Translations under genes and position numbers: made by a program | The notes under the pieces: generated by a model | What the model was told of the DNA's origin: nothing | Database searches by the model: none | What the model saw: only the letters and a program-made list of their open reading frames with translations | Part shown: in pieces, positions 1 to 11,101 of the stretch | Layout: every line of letters begins with the position of its first letter | Position numbering within the stretch: position 1 is the stretch's first letter | Source: Nocardia takedensis NBRC 100417 | GTDB lineage: Bacteria > Actinomycetota > Actinomycetes > Mycobacteriales > Mycobacteriaceae | Reading direction: 5' to 3' | Length of the DNA: 64,000 nucleotides | NCBI RefSeq assembly: GCF_000308695.1 | Contig: NZ_BAGG01000019.1 | Span: 62,001 to 126,000, forward strand

Positions 1-2
1 AC

Positions 3-2723
<2,721 letters not shown>

Positions 2724-2797
2724 CCCCCGGACATCGGGCGTGCCCCCGACCCGACCGGCTGTACATTGTTCGCGCTGGTCAGCAATGATGACGACAC

Positions 2798-2810
2798 GTT
2801 ACGGTAACGA
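2798..2810. promoter_or_regulatory. Short perfect inverted repeat upstream of the mycolyltransferase
   Basis: CGTTAC, one base, GTAACG, about 105 bp before the chosen start of the secreted mycolyltransferase. It could be an operator half-site pair, but nothing else supports this. Confidence 0.25.
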
Positions 2811-2914
2811 CGGCCCCTGGTGTGACGACTACACAGGCCGTATGGTCGGGCCGGCTACCCGCCGGCCCGGTCGAGGGAAGACCATCCGTCCCGATACGAA
2901 GTGAAGGTGCGAAA

Positions 2915-3985
2915 TTGATACGTCGACTCACCCGGCGCCGTGGCTCGCGTGCCGCGGCGATGCTGGCGGCGACCGCGGTGTTCGCGGGCGTCATGTCCGG
3001 ACTCGGCGCATCCCCGGCCTCGGCGGCCGACCCGATCATCGACTCCAAGGCCCTGCTCGGTAATCCCGTCGCGCCCGACGGCTCCAAGATCACCAAGGCC
3101 GAGATCAAGGACGCGCGCAACCTGCGGTTGTACGTGTACTCGGCGGCGATGGACGAGACCTTCCCGGTCGACGTGCAGCGCCCCGCCGACGCCTCGGTGC
3201 CGCGTCCGGCCTTCTACCTGCTCAACGGCGCGGGCGGCGGCGAGGACACCGCCTCCTGGAACGCCAAGACCGACGCGTTGCAGTTCCTCAGCGACAAGAA
3301 CGTCAACGTGATCCAGCCCATCGGCGGCAAGTGGAGCTACTACACCGACTGGATCAAGGACGATCCGACGCTGGGCCGCAACAAGTGGACCACCTTCTTC
3401 ACCGAGGAACTGCCCCCGCTGATCGACGGCGCGCTGGGCACCAACGGCGTCAACGGAATCGCGGGTCTGTCGACCTCGGGCACCACGGTGCTGGCGCTGC
3501 CGATCGCCAAGCCGGGCCTCTACAAGGCCGCCGCCGCCTACAGCGGCTGCGCCCAGACCAGTGACCCGGTGGGTTCGGAGTTCGTGCGCCTGACCGTCGA
3601 GACCTGGGGCGGCGGCGACACCTTGAACATGTGGGGCCCGGAGGGCTCGCCGGAGTGGACGAAGAACGATCCCTACGTCAACGCCGAAGGGCTGCGCGGG
3701 GTCGATCTCTACGTCTCCACCGGTACCGGCCTGCCCGGCCCGTACGACACCCTGGACGGCAAGTACGCGCTGCCCGGCGCCTACGGTCTGGCCAATCAGC
3801 TCATCATCGGCGGCGTGATCGAGGCGGGCACCAACTTCTGCACGCACAACTTGCAGAACAAGCTGAACGAACTGGGCATCCCGGCCACGTTCAACTTCCG
3901 CCCCAACGGCACCCACTCGTGGGGCTACTGGCAGGACGAGCTGCACCAGTCCTGGCCGGTCCTGGCCCGCGGCATGGGCGTCTGA
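2915..3985 (+). CDS. Secreted antigen 85-type mycolyltransferase/esterase
   Basis: Exported alpha/beta hydrolase of the antigen 85 family, which moves mycolic acids between trehalose carriers and arabinogalactan in the outer envelope. The TTG at 2915 is chosen because it follows a GAAGGTG-like Shine-Dalgarno and gives a clean signal peptide: Arg-rich n-region, hydrophobic stretch, ASPASA-AD cleavage site. A GTG at 2822 would put 31 extra residues ahead of it. The nucleophile elbow is GLSTSG (Ser about residue 186), and the C-terminal NGTHSWGYW supplies the catalytic His in the family's HSWxYW pattern. A Glu in the GGVIEAGTNF segment matches the acidic triad member. The product is 356 residues. 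It is transcribed alone, between an NRPS end and a convergent terminator. Confidence 0.9.
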   Translation: MIRRLTRRRGSRAAAMLAATAVFAGVMSGLGASPASAADPIIDSKALLGNPVAPDGSKITKAEIKDARNLRLYVYSAAMDETFPVDVQRPADASVPRPAFYLLNGAGGGEDTASWNAKTDALQFLSDKNVNVIQPIGGKWSYYTDWIKDDPTLGRNKWTTFFTEELPPLIDGALGTNGVNGIAGLSTSGTTVLALPIAKPGLYKAAAAYSGCAQTSDPVGSEFVRLTVETWGGGDTLNMWGPEGSPEWTKNDPYVNAEGLRGVDLYVSTGTGLPGPYDTLDGKYALPGAYGLANQLIIGGVIEAGTNFCTHNLQNKLNELGIPATFNFRPNGTHSWGYWQDELHQSWPVLARGMGV

Positions 3986-3998
3986 CCCTCCCGAACTC

Positions 3999-4033
3999 CA
4001 CCGCCCCGGTCGCGCTCAGCGGCCGGGGCGGTG
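3999..4033. terminator. Bidirectional hairpin terminator between convergent genes
   Basis: A perfect 11-bp GC stem (CACCGCCCCGG with CCGGGGCGGTG) and a 13-nt loop lie in the 65-bp gap between the converging mycolyltransferase and SDR genes. There is no U-tract. Confidence 0.75.
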
Positions 4034-4050
4034 TCGTGTGTGGGGGCCGT

Positions 4051-5076
4051 TCAGACCCAGTTCTCGGCCCAGTACTTCCAGATCAGCGGTGCGTAGCCGG
4101 CCAAGGGGGGAACGCGGATGTCGGAGTCGGCCAGCGCGGCGGTGGTGCGCTCACAGCCGAACCAGCAGGTGAATTCGCTGTGCGCCAGCACGTCGCGGGG
4201 GACGCCGACGCGCGGCAGCACCCATTTCGCGCCCGGCACCCGCAGCATCATCTCCAGGGTGCGTTTGGGCATGACCTCGACCAGGTGCGGCGCGCCCGCC
4301 TCGTCGGCGAACAGGTTCAGCGCCTCGGCCGCGCTCTGCCTGCGCGGGTCGACCAAGTGGTAGGTGCTGGAGTTCGGCAGGTCGCCGTGGGCGATGTGGT
4401 CGAGCGCGCGGGCCACGAAATCCACCGGCACCATGTTGGTCTCGCCCAGTTTCGGTACCAGCACGGGCAGCAGGCGGGGGAGTTGGGCGGCCATCCGCAG
4501 CAGGCGGAAGAAGTAGTAGGGGCCGTCGATGCGGTCGATCTCGCCGGTGCGGGAGTGCCCGATGACGATCGAGGGCCGGTAGATCCGCCAGTCCACCCCG
4601 GAGTCGCGCACGATGCGCTCGGCCTCGAATTTGCCGCGTTGCAGGGCGGTGGCGGGCCGCTGGCCGCGGTCGAACATGTCCTCGGTGAACAGGCCCTCGA
4701 AGCCGCCCGCGACCTCCACGGTCGAGAGGTGGTGCAGCAGGGGCGTTCCCAGCGCCTCGGCCACCTCCACCACGTGGCGGGTGCCGCCGCCGCGCTCGAT
4801 CAGGTCGTAGCTCGAGGCCAGGTGGAAGATGTGGTCGATCTCGCCGCGGTGCTCGACCAGCCAGCCCGGGTCGATGCCGAGTCCGGGCGCGCCGAGGTCG
4901 CCGCGGACCGGGCGGACCCGGTCACCGCCGTCCCACTCCCGGGCGCAGCAGGTGAAGCGGTCCGCCGAGTCGAGGCCGGGTCGGACCAGTACGTGGATAT
5001 CGCCGTCACGATGCAGCAACTGCGGGACGAGGAATCGACCGATGAACCCAGTTGCTCCGGTAACCAGGTATGCCAT
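4051..5076 (-). CDS. Extended SDR family NAD(P)-dependent oxidoreductase
   Basis: 341 residues. The N-terminal TGATGFIGRFL is the Rossmann TGxxGxxG signature of extended short-chain dehydrogenases. HLASSYD and a HHLSTVEVAG segment follow where the family has its active-site strand, and an RPSIVIGHS segment resembles the substrate-binding region of thioester-reductase and fatty acyl reductase members. The canonical YxxxK is not obvious: the segment after the Ser/Thr strand reads LQRGKFEAER, with Leu where Tyr would be expected, so activity is uncertain. The gene ends convergently with the mycolyltransferase and is upstream-adjacent to the enoyl-CoA hydratase on the other side, hinting at acyl-chain metabolism. 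Confidence 0.8.
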   Translation of the reverse strand: MAYLVTGATGFIGRFLVPQLLHRDGDIHVLVRPGLDSADRFTCCAREWDGGDRVRPVRGDLGAPGLGIDPGWLVEHRGEIDHIFHLASSYDLIERGGGTRHVVEVAEALGTPLLHHLSTVEVAGGFEGLFTEDMFDRGQRPATALQRGKFEAERIVRDSGVDWRIYRPSIVIGHSRTGEIDRIDGPYYFFRLLRMAAQLPRLLPVLVPKLGETNMVPVDFVARALDHIAHGDLPNSSTYHLVDPRRQSAAEALNLFADEAGAPHLVEVMPKRTLEMMLRVPGAKWVLPRVGVPRDVLAHSEFTCWFGCERTTAALADSDIRVPPLAGYAPLIWKYWAENWV

Positions 5077-5156
5077 AGCCGATGAACATAGTCGGCGGAA
5101 ATCCGCGATGTGTGGCCGGGACCACCATCGCGGACCTCGGTCGGCCGCGCGCCGGA

Positions 5157-5957
5157 CTAGTCGGCGAAGACCGCCTTGCGCTTGGTGAGCATCGCGGTCG
5201 CGCCCTCGAAGAAGTCCGGCGAGACCAGCAGTTCGGTCTGTCCGGCCTTCTCGGCGGCCAGCGCGGCGTCCAGGTGCGAGAGGGTGGCGGCGTTGAGGGC
5301 CTGCTTGGTCAGTTCCAGCGCGCGGCGCGGACCCGCGGCCAGCTTCTCGGCCACGGCGTCGACGCGGGCGTCGAGGTCGGCGTCGGCGAGCACGCCCGCG
5401 AACAGTCCGGCTTCCTTGGCCTTGCCCGCGGGCAGGCGCTCGCCCAGCAGCGCCATCTCGGCGGCCAACGGGCGGCCCGCCGCGGCGGCGACCATCGCGG
5501 CGGCGCCGCCGTCGGGCATCAGGCCGATGTTGATGAAGGCCAGCAGCAGGTAGGAGTCGGTTTCGGCGTAGACGAGGTCGGCGGCCAACGCGATGCCGAC
5601 GCCGACGCCCGCGGCCGCGCCCTTGATCTTGGCCACGACCGGGACCGGCACGTCGACAATGGATTTCACGAGCCGGTTGGCGGCGTCCATGACCATGTCG
5701 GAGGTGATGCCGCGCTGTTGTTCGGCGGCCGAGGAGGACAGGTCGGCGCCGGTGCAGAAGTCGCCGCCCTCGCCCGCGAGTACGATCGCCCGGACCTCGC
5801 GATCCTCGGCGGCGGCCAGGAAGGTGTCCCCGAGGGCGACCATGGTGTCGTAGTCCACGGCGTTCTTGCGCTTGGGGTTGGTGATGGTGACGCGCAGGAT
5901 CTTCCCGTCCTTGACCGCGGAGAAACGGGCCGCGGTTGCGGAATCGGTATTACTCAT
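5157..5957 (-). CDS. Enoyl-CoA hydratase/isomerase (crotonase) family protein
   Basis: About 266 residues. Crotonase-fold marks are NPKRKNAVDY near the N-terminus, the first oxyanion-hole segment AGEGGDFCTGADL, and the second at KIKGAAAGVGVGIALAADLV. The MSNTD start at 5957 is preferred because AGGAG (complement of 5964-5968) lies 6 nt upstream; ATG at 5960 would be only 3 nt away and an ATG at 5978 has no better site. The protein hydrates or isomerises enoyl-CoA thioesters; the substrate cannot be read. It is divergent from the tandem TetR regulator across a gap with three copies of a GGTTAACTT-like repeat, so it is probably a target of that regulator. Confidence 0.9.
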   Translation of the reverse strand: MSNTDSATAARFSAVKDGKILRVTITNPKRKNAVDYDTMVALGDTFLAAAEDREVRAIVLAGEGGDFCTGADLSSSAAEQQRGITSDMVMDAANRLVKSIVDVPVPVVAKIKGAAAGVGVGIALAADLVYAETDSYLLLAFINIGLMPDGGAAAMVAAAAGRPLAAEMALLGERLPAGKAKEAGLFAGVLADADLDARVDAVAEKLAAGPRRALELTKQALNAATLSHLDAALAAEKAGQTELLVSPDFFEGATAMLTKRKAVFAD

Positions 5958-6004
5958 CATCAGCTCCTGGTCTGCCATTCGCCCGGCATCGCAACACGAA
6001 TAGT

Positions 6005-6042
6005 GGTTAACTTTGCGAATTGTGGTTAACTTAGGTTGACTT
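6005..6042. promoter_or_regulatory. Three direct repeats of GGTTAACTT in a divergent promoter
   Basis: GGTTAACTT occurs at 6005-6013 and 6024-6032 (GTGGTTAACTT in both), with a third close copy GGTTGACTT at 6034-6042. The first two start 19 bp apart and the last two 10 bp apart, roughly one and two helical turns. They lie between the enoyl-CoA hydratase and tandem-TetR starts, the expected position of an autoregulatory operator. Confidence 0.5.
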
Positions 6043-6102
6043 GTCGGGCGCTGTCAACAGGCAGCGCCGTGGTGAGGGGACCGTCCCGGAATGGAGTGAT
6101 GC

Positions 6103-7338
6103 ATGGTCGCGGAACGCAGCGAGATCGATCTCGCTCCCGCGCGCCGTGCCACCGGCGGCAACGCCGCCGAACCCGCCAAATCCGTGCGCAGGCGTCCCAA
6201 GGACCGCAAGGTCCAGATCGTGCGCGCCGCCGCGCGCGCCTTCAGCGAACGCGGCTACTACCCGGTCGGCGTCGACGAGATCGCGGCCGAGGTCGGCATC
6301 TCCGGCCCCGCGCTCTACCGCCACTTCGCCAACAAGTACGCGCTGCTGGTCGCCGCCGCCGAAGAAGGCGCCCGCCACCTGCTCCAGGTCGCCCAGGACG
6401 CCGACGACCCCGACCTGGAACCCGCCGCCCGCCTGGACGCCCTGATCAAGGCGATCAGCGAACACACCATCGACATCCGCCGCGAAGCCGGGCTCTACCG
6501 GTGGGAACGCCGCTACCTCGAACACGAGGACCGCGTGCGCATCCGCAAGATCTACGACGACCTCAACGCCACCGTCGCCGCCCCGATCGCCGGTCTGCGC
6601 CCGGAACTGCCCGACGCCGACGTCGCCATGCGCGCCGCCGCCGTGCTCAGCGTAGTCGCCAGCATCTCCGCGCACCGCACCGCGCTGTCCGGCGCGCGCC
6701 TGCTGCCGCTGCTCGAACAGATGTGCGCCGCGGTGGTGCACGCCGACCTGCCGCCCGCCCCGCCCGCACCCGAACCCGGGCCGGTCACCAAGGGGCTTCC
6801 GGTCACCTCGAAACGCGAACAGCTGCTCACCGAGGCCATCCGCATCTTCGGCAGGCAGGGCTACCACGAGGCCAGCATCGAGGAGATCGGCGCGGCCGTC
6901 GGCATCAACGCCTCCAGCGTCTACCGCTACTTCAGCAGCAAATCCGATCTGCTCGCCGCCGCCTTCTACCGCACCGGCGACCGGGTCGCGATGGCCATCA
7001 CCGAAGCGCTGGCCGAAGCGACCAGCCGCCCCGACGCGGTGCGCGGCATCGCCGAACGCCAGGCCCGGCTGACCTTCGCGATGCCCGAGATCATGCCGGT
7101 CTACTACGCCGAGTTCAGCAACCTGCCGCCCGCCGAACAGCACAAGCTGCGCGCCATCCAGCGGCAGAACGTGCAGGAGTGGGCGAACCTGCTCGACGGC
7201 GACCCGACCGAGGCCCGCTTCCGCGTGCACGCGGCCATCGGTCAGGTCATCGACGTGGGGCGGTTGGTCCGATTCGACTCCCGCCCCGAGCAATTGGCGC
7301 GCGTCACCGCCCTGATGGAGGCCGTGCTGCTCGGCTGA
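6103..7338 (+). CDS. Tandem TetR-family regulator (two DNA-binding domains in one chain)
   Basis: 411 residues, about twice the usual TetR length. A first TetR_N helix-turn-helix occupies about residues 30-78 (AARAFSERGYYPVGVDEIA, then GISGPALYRHFANK). A second occupies about residues 235-282 (AIRIFGRQGYHEASIEEIG, then GINASSVYRYFSSK). Each is followed by a helical ligand-domain-like half, so the protein looks like an internal duplication or fusion of two TetR monomers. The ATG at 6103 follows GGAATGGAGTG. The divergent crotonase gene and the GGTTAACTT repeats suggest control of a small acyl-CoA regulon. A Pro-rich linker separates the halves. Confidence 0.9.
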   Translation: MVAERSEIDLAPARRATGGNAAEPAKSVRRRPKDRKVQIVRAAARAFSERGYYPVGVDEIAAEVGISGPALYRHFANKYALLVAAAEEGARHLLQVAQDADDPDLEPAARLDALIKAISEHTIDIRREAGLYRWERRYLEHEDRVRIRKIYDDLNATVAAPIAGLRPELPDADVAMRAAAVLSVVASISAHRTALSGARLLPLLEQMCAAVVHADLPPAPPAPEPGPVTKGLPVTSKREQLLTEAIRIFGRQGYHEASIEEIGAAVGINASSVYRYFSSKSDLLAAAFYRTGDRVAMAITEALAEATSRPDAVRGIAERQARLTFAMPEIMPVYYAEFSNLPPAEQHKLRAIQRQNVQEWANLLDGDPTEARFRVHAAIGQVIDVGRLVRFDSRPEQLARVTALMEAVLLG

Positions 7339-7353
7339 GCCGCCGTCCGGGGT

Positions 7354-7401
7354 CGGTGTCGACGCGCCGCTCAGGGGCGGTGTCGACGTGCCCCTCAGGG
7401 G
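7354..7401. repeat. Two tandem 24-bp repeats between convergent gene ends
   Basis: Units 7354-7377 and 7378-7401 begin CGGTGTCGACG and end CTCAGGGG and differ at two positions. The second unit covers the stop codon of the convergent aldehyde dehydrogenase gene and can fold as a small GCCCC-TCA-GGGGC hairpin, so the pair may act in termination. Confidence 0.6.
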
Positions 7402-8933
7402 CGGTGCGCGTGCCGTAGTCGGAACATCGTCTTCGCCAGGCGTAGGTGCCGTGGGTGCCGCTCGAACGTGGACAGGTTCACCGGCGCCCGGTACTGCTTG
7501 CGGGCCACCGCGAGGGTGCGGCTGAACTCGCGCAGGCCGTGCTCGCCGTGGCTGTGGCCCTGGCCGTATTCGCCGACGCCGCCGAAGGGCAGCGCGGGAA
7601 TGCTGGTGTAGGCGGTGGAGGAGTTGATGGTCACCACCCCGACGCGCAGTTTCTCGGCGAAGGAGTCGACGTCGGCGACGTCGCGGGTGAACACCGAGAC
7701 CGCGATGGCGTTGCCGGTGGCGTTGATCCGCTCGGCCGCCTCCTCCAGGTTCGCCACCCGGTTCACGATCAGCACGGGGCCGATGGCCTCACCGGTGACG
7801 GCGATGCTCTGTTCGGGGACCTCGGCGAGCACGATCGGCTGGATGTAGGGCTCGCGCAGCGACTCCAGGTCACCGACCACCGCGCGGCCGCCGCGGGCGA
7901 GTGCGTCGCGGACCTGCCGGCGCACCACCTCGATCTGCGATTCGAGCACCATCGGGCCGTAGGAGGCGTGCCGGTCCGCGCCCGGACGCAGGACCCGCGC
8001 GTGCGCGGCCACCAGTTCCAGGAAGTTGTCGTAGACCGAATCGGCGACGTAGGCGCGCTGGATGCCGGTGGGGTTCTGGCCCGCGTTGGCCATCGCGCCG
8101 AACACCGCGGCTTCGGCGGCGTCGTCGAGTTCGGCGTCGACGTGCACGACCATCGCGCCCTTGCCCGCCCGTTCCACCACCACCGGTGTCATGGTCTGCG
8201 CGCAGGCCGAGATGACCTCGCGCGCACCGGCTTCCGATCCGGCGTAGGCGATCTTGTCGACCTTGGCCCGGCACAGCGCGGCCCCGGTGACGTGATCGCC
8301 GGTGACCACTTGCAGCACCGGTTGGTCGGGGGCCAGTCGCTGCCAACTCTCGGCCAGCCACACCCCGACGCCGGTGGTCAGCTCGTGCGGTTTGAACACC
8401 ACCGCGTTGCCCGCGGCCATCGCGTAGGCGATCGAGCCCATCGGGGTGAACAGCGGGTTGTTCCACGGCCCGAGCACGCCGACGACGCCGAGCGGGAGGT
8501 AGCCCACCGACGCCTTCTGGTTACGGGTCAGCCACGTCGAGCGCAGGCCGCGCCTGCGCAGGGTGCGTCCGGCGTTGCGGGCGGCCCAGTCCAGGTTCTC
8601 GATGGCCAGCAGGACCTCGATCACCGCGTCCGCCTCCGGTTTCCCGGTCTCCTCGCGGATGATCTCCACCAATTCGCCCGCGCGCTTGGCGATGTGGCGT
8701 TTCCAGTCCAGCAGCCACCGTTTGCGGGCTTTGAATCCCAGTGCGGCCCACCATCTCTCGGCCGAGCGCGCCGCGCGCACGGTGCGATCGAGTTCGCCGG
8801 TTCCCATCATCGCGTAGCTGCCGACCACCTCGCCGGTGCGCGGGTCGTAGGAGGTCAGGACCTCCCGGCCGGTCGGATACAGGGCTGTCCGTACGGATTC
8901 CATCGCCGTGCGCGGCTGCGTTGACTCTGTCAT
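7395..8933 (-). CDS. Aldehyde dehydrogenase superfamily protein lacking the catalytic Cys
   Basis: 512 residues, full ALDH length and fold. Visible marks are GVVGVLGPWNNPL, the cofactor-binding FKPHELTT and the general-base segment VVVERAGKGAM with Glu present. The catalytic motif, normally NAGQxC, reads NAGQNP (Pro at about residue 288), and no Cys lies within the adjacent residues. Oxidation through a thiohemiacetal is therefore not expected, although the overall similarity to succinate-semialdehyde dehydrogenases (GabD2-like) is strong. It may bind NAD(P) or aldehyde without turnover, or use other chemistry. The start ATG at 8933 has GAGAGG six bases upstream. It is divergent from the ABC transporter operon. 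Confidence 0.88.
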   Translation of the reverse strand: MTESTQPRTAMESVRTALYPTGREVLTSYDPRTGEVVGSYAMMGTGELDRTVRAARSAERWWAALGFKARKRWLLDWKRHIAKRAGELVEIIREETGKPEADAVIEVLLAIENLDWAARNAGRTLRRRGLRSTWLTRNQKASVGYLPLGVVGVLGPWNNPLFTPMGSIAYAMAAGNAVVFKPHELTTGVGVWLAESWQRLAPDQPVLQVVTGDHVTGAALCRAKVDKIAYAGSEAGAREVISACAQTMTPVVVERAGKGAMVVHVDAELDDAAEAAVFGAMANAGQNPTGIQRAYVADSVYDNFLELVAAHARVLRPGADRHASYGPMVLESQIEVVRRQVRDALARGGRAVVGDLESLREPYIQPIVLAEVPEQSIAVTGEAIGPVLIVNRVANLEEAAERINATGNAIAVSVFTRDVADVDSFAEKLRVGVVTINSSTAYTSIPALPFGGVGEYGQGHSHGEHGLREFSRTLAVARKQYRAPVNLSTFERHPRHLRLAKTMFRLRHAHRP

Positions 8934-9290
8934 GTCGCACCTCTCGCAGTCGTCCCACCCTGGTACTCACCCGGTGGACAGCGACCCCGCCGACAGGTGA
9001 GTACGTCGTTTTCCCCTGCCAGCAGATTATGGGCGTCGCGAGGCGTCGACAAGACGGCGTCACTGCCCCTGCGCTGCCCTCGCGCGGATCCGCCCAGGGC
9101 GGGTCCCGACCGGCCACGCAATTGTGATCAAGAACACAGTTCGGAACAGTTCCGGTGGGATACCCCTGCTCACCCTTGTCGCGGAGTTGGGGCCGGTAAC
9201 ATCACGCCGAGCGATCCGATCACCACCGGAGGGCGTGCCCACGGCACGCCACGGCGAGGATCGCCGCACCGGGCAGATAGTGGAGAGTTG
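8934..9290. other. Divergent intergenic region, 357 bp
   Basis: No supported gene. It must hold the promoters of the aldehyde dehydrogenase homologue and the DrrABC-type operon. A 13-bp palindrome, CGGAAC-A-GTTCCG, at 9142-9154 is a candidate operator for either gene. The reading frame open upstream of 9291 lacks a plausible start. Confidence 0.4.
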
Positions 9291-10274
9291 ATGCCGAGTT
9301 CGAACCAAGCAGAGTCGTCCGTGAGCGATCCGGCGGTCCTCGTCGAGGACGTCCGCAAATCCTTCGGCGAGGTCGAGGCCCTGCGCGGCATCAGTTTCAC
9401 CGCGGCCAAAGCGACCGTGCTCGGCATCCTCGGCCCCAACGGCGCCGGGAAGACCACCACCGTCAAGATCCTGTCCACGCTGCTGCGCCCCGACTCCGGC
9501 ACCGCCGTCGTCGCCGGACACGACGTGCGCGCCGACCCCGCGGGCGTGCGCCGCTCGATCATGATGACCGGCCAGTACGCCGCCCTCGACGAGAACCTCT
9601 CCGGACGGGAGAACCTCGAACTGTTCGGCAGGCTCATGGGCCTGGGTCGCTCGTCGGCCCGCCGCCGCGCCGACGACCTGCTCGAACAGTTCGACCTGGT
9701 CAGCGCGGGCCGCCGCTCGGTGCGCCAGTACTCCGGCGGTATGCGCCGCCGCGTCGACATCGCCTGCGGACTCGTGGTGCGCCCCGAAGTGGTCTTCCTC
9801 GACGAACCCACCACCGGTCTGGACCCGCGCAGCCGCCAAGGCGTGTGGGACCTGGTGCAGATCCTCAAGCAGCAGGGCATCACCGTGCTGCTGACCACCC
9901 AGTACCTCGAGGAAGCCGACGTCCTGAGCGACCGGATCATCGTCATCGACAAGGGCACCGTCATCGCCGAAGGCACCGCCGACGAACTCAAGGAGAAGAC
10001 CGGCGGCAGCTACTGCGAGGTCGTCCCGCTCGATCCCAAGCAGCTGCAGCGCGCCGCCGACGCCCTCGGCGACCTGGTGCCCGCCGCCGTCGCCGCCGAT
10101 CTCGACGGCGCCGACCGCCTCTCGATCCCGGCCCCCGGCGGCGCCACCACCCTGGCCGAGGCGCTGCGCCGACTCGACTACGTCGGCGTCGACCTCGCCG
10201 ACATCGGCCTGCGCCGCCCTTCCCTCGACGACGTATTCCTGTCCATCACCGGCCACTCGGGCGGTCAGTCGTGA
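9291..10274 (+). CDS. ABC transporter ATP-binding protein, DrrA type
   Basis: 327 residues. Walker A GPNGAGKTTT (about residues 48-57), signature YSGGMRRRVDIA, Walker B VVFLDEPTTGLD and a C-terminal DrrA-type extension ending LDDVFLSITGHS. The ATG at 9291 is chosen because GGAGAG lies 5-6 bases upstream; the frame stays open further upstream without a better site. The daunorubicin-resistance (DrrA) subfamily energises exporters of lipids, antibiotics or complex polyketide lipids. It overlaps the first permease by GTGA, so the three subunits are translationally coupled. The substrate is unknown; the NRPS at the window start is one candidate source. Confidence 0.93.
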   Translation: MPSSNQAESSVSDPAVLVEDVRKSFGEVEALRGISFTAAKATVLGILGPNGAGKTTTVKILSTLLRPDSGTAVVAGHDVRADPAGVRRSIMMTGQYAALDENLSGRENLELFGRLMGLGRSSARRRADDLLEQFDLVSAGRRSVRQYSGGMRRRVDIACGLVVRPEVVFLDEPTTGLDPRSRQGVWDLVQILKQQGITVLLTTQYLEEADVLSDRIIVIDKGTVIAEGTADELKEKTGGSYCEVVPLDPKQLQRAADALGDLVPAAVAADLDGADRLSIPAPGGATTLAEALRRLDYVGVDLADIGLRRPSLDDVFLSITGHSGGQS

Positions 10275-11101
10275 CGGCCGCCACCACCGAGCGACCCGAT
10301 CCGGGCGCCGACCCCGATCGGCTCTTCGCCGCGCTGCCCGAAGCCAGTCCGTCCTCGTTCGCGCAGTGGCGCGCGCTGAGCGGGCGGGTCGTGCGCACGA
10401 TGGCGACCAAGGGCGAACTGATCGTCGCCTTCGTCACCCCGCTGGTGTTCACCCTCGGCTTCTACCTGCCGCTGCGCTACGTCATGAAATTCCAGGGCAT
10501 CGACTACGCGCAGTTCGTCATGCCGGTCATCGTGTTGCAGACCATGGCGTTCACGATGATGTCGAACGCCCAGTTGTCGGCGTTCGAGGCGCTGACCGGG
10601 TTGAGCACCCGATTGCAGACGATGCCCATCGGCACCCTCGTCCCGCTGTCCGCGCGGATCAGCGCCGGGCTGGTGCGTTCGGTCGTCTCGCTGATCGGTG
10701 CGCTGCTGTTCGGCCACCTGATCGGGTTCCGCTTCGAGGCCGGGGTGTGGCAGGCCGTGCTGTTCTGCGGGTTCTCCCTCGCGGTCGGCACGGTGCTGGC
10801 GATCGGCGCGGACGGGCTCGGGTCGCTGACCAAGAGCCCGGAATCGCTGAGTCAGGCGCTGACGCTGCCGACGATCATCTTCGGCATGCTCTCGTGCGGA
10901 TTCGTGCCGGAGACCTCCTTCCCCGAGTGGATCCGGCCGTTCGCGCGCAATCAGCCGATCTCCCAGTTCTCCTTCGCGATGCGCGACATGGCGGCCGACG
11001 GGGTCAGCTGGCAGGTGTTGTGGGTTCCGCTGCTGTGGTTGGGCGGACTGGCGATCGTATTCATCCCGTTTGCGGTCTGGGCGAGTGTGAGGCGGTCATG
11101 A
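10271..11101 (+). CDS. ABC-2 type transporter permease, DrrB-like
   Basis: 276 residues starting at the GTG that overlaps the ATPase stop. It shows about six hydrophobic segments (for example LIVAFVTPLVFTLGFYLP, FVMPVIVLQTMAFTMM and the final LLWLGGLAIVFIPFAVWA). The ABC-2 signature region around FVPETSFPEWIRPFARNQPIS is typical of DrrB/DrrC permeases. It forms a heteromeric channel with the next gene, which starts in the ATGA overlap at its end. Confidence 0.9.
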   Translation: MTAATTERPDPGADPDRLFAALPEASPSSFAQWRALSGRVVRTMATKGELIVAFVTPLVFTLGFYLPLRYVMKFQGIDYAQFVMPVIVLQTMAFTMMSNAQLSAFEALTGLSTRLQTMPIGTLVPLSARISAGLVRSVVSLIGALLFGHLIGFRFEAGVWQAVLFCGFSLAVGTVLAIGADGLGSLTKSPESLSQALTLPTIIFGMLSCGFVPETSFPEWIRPFARNQPISQFSFAMRDMAADGVSWQVLWVPLLWLGGLAIVFIPFAVWASVRRS

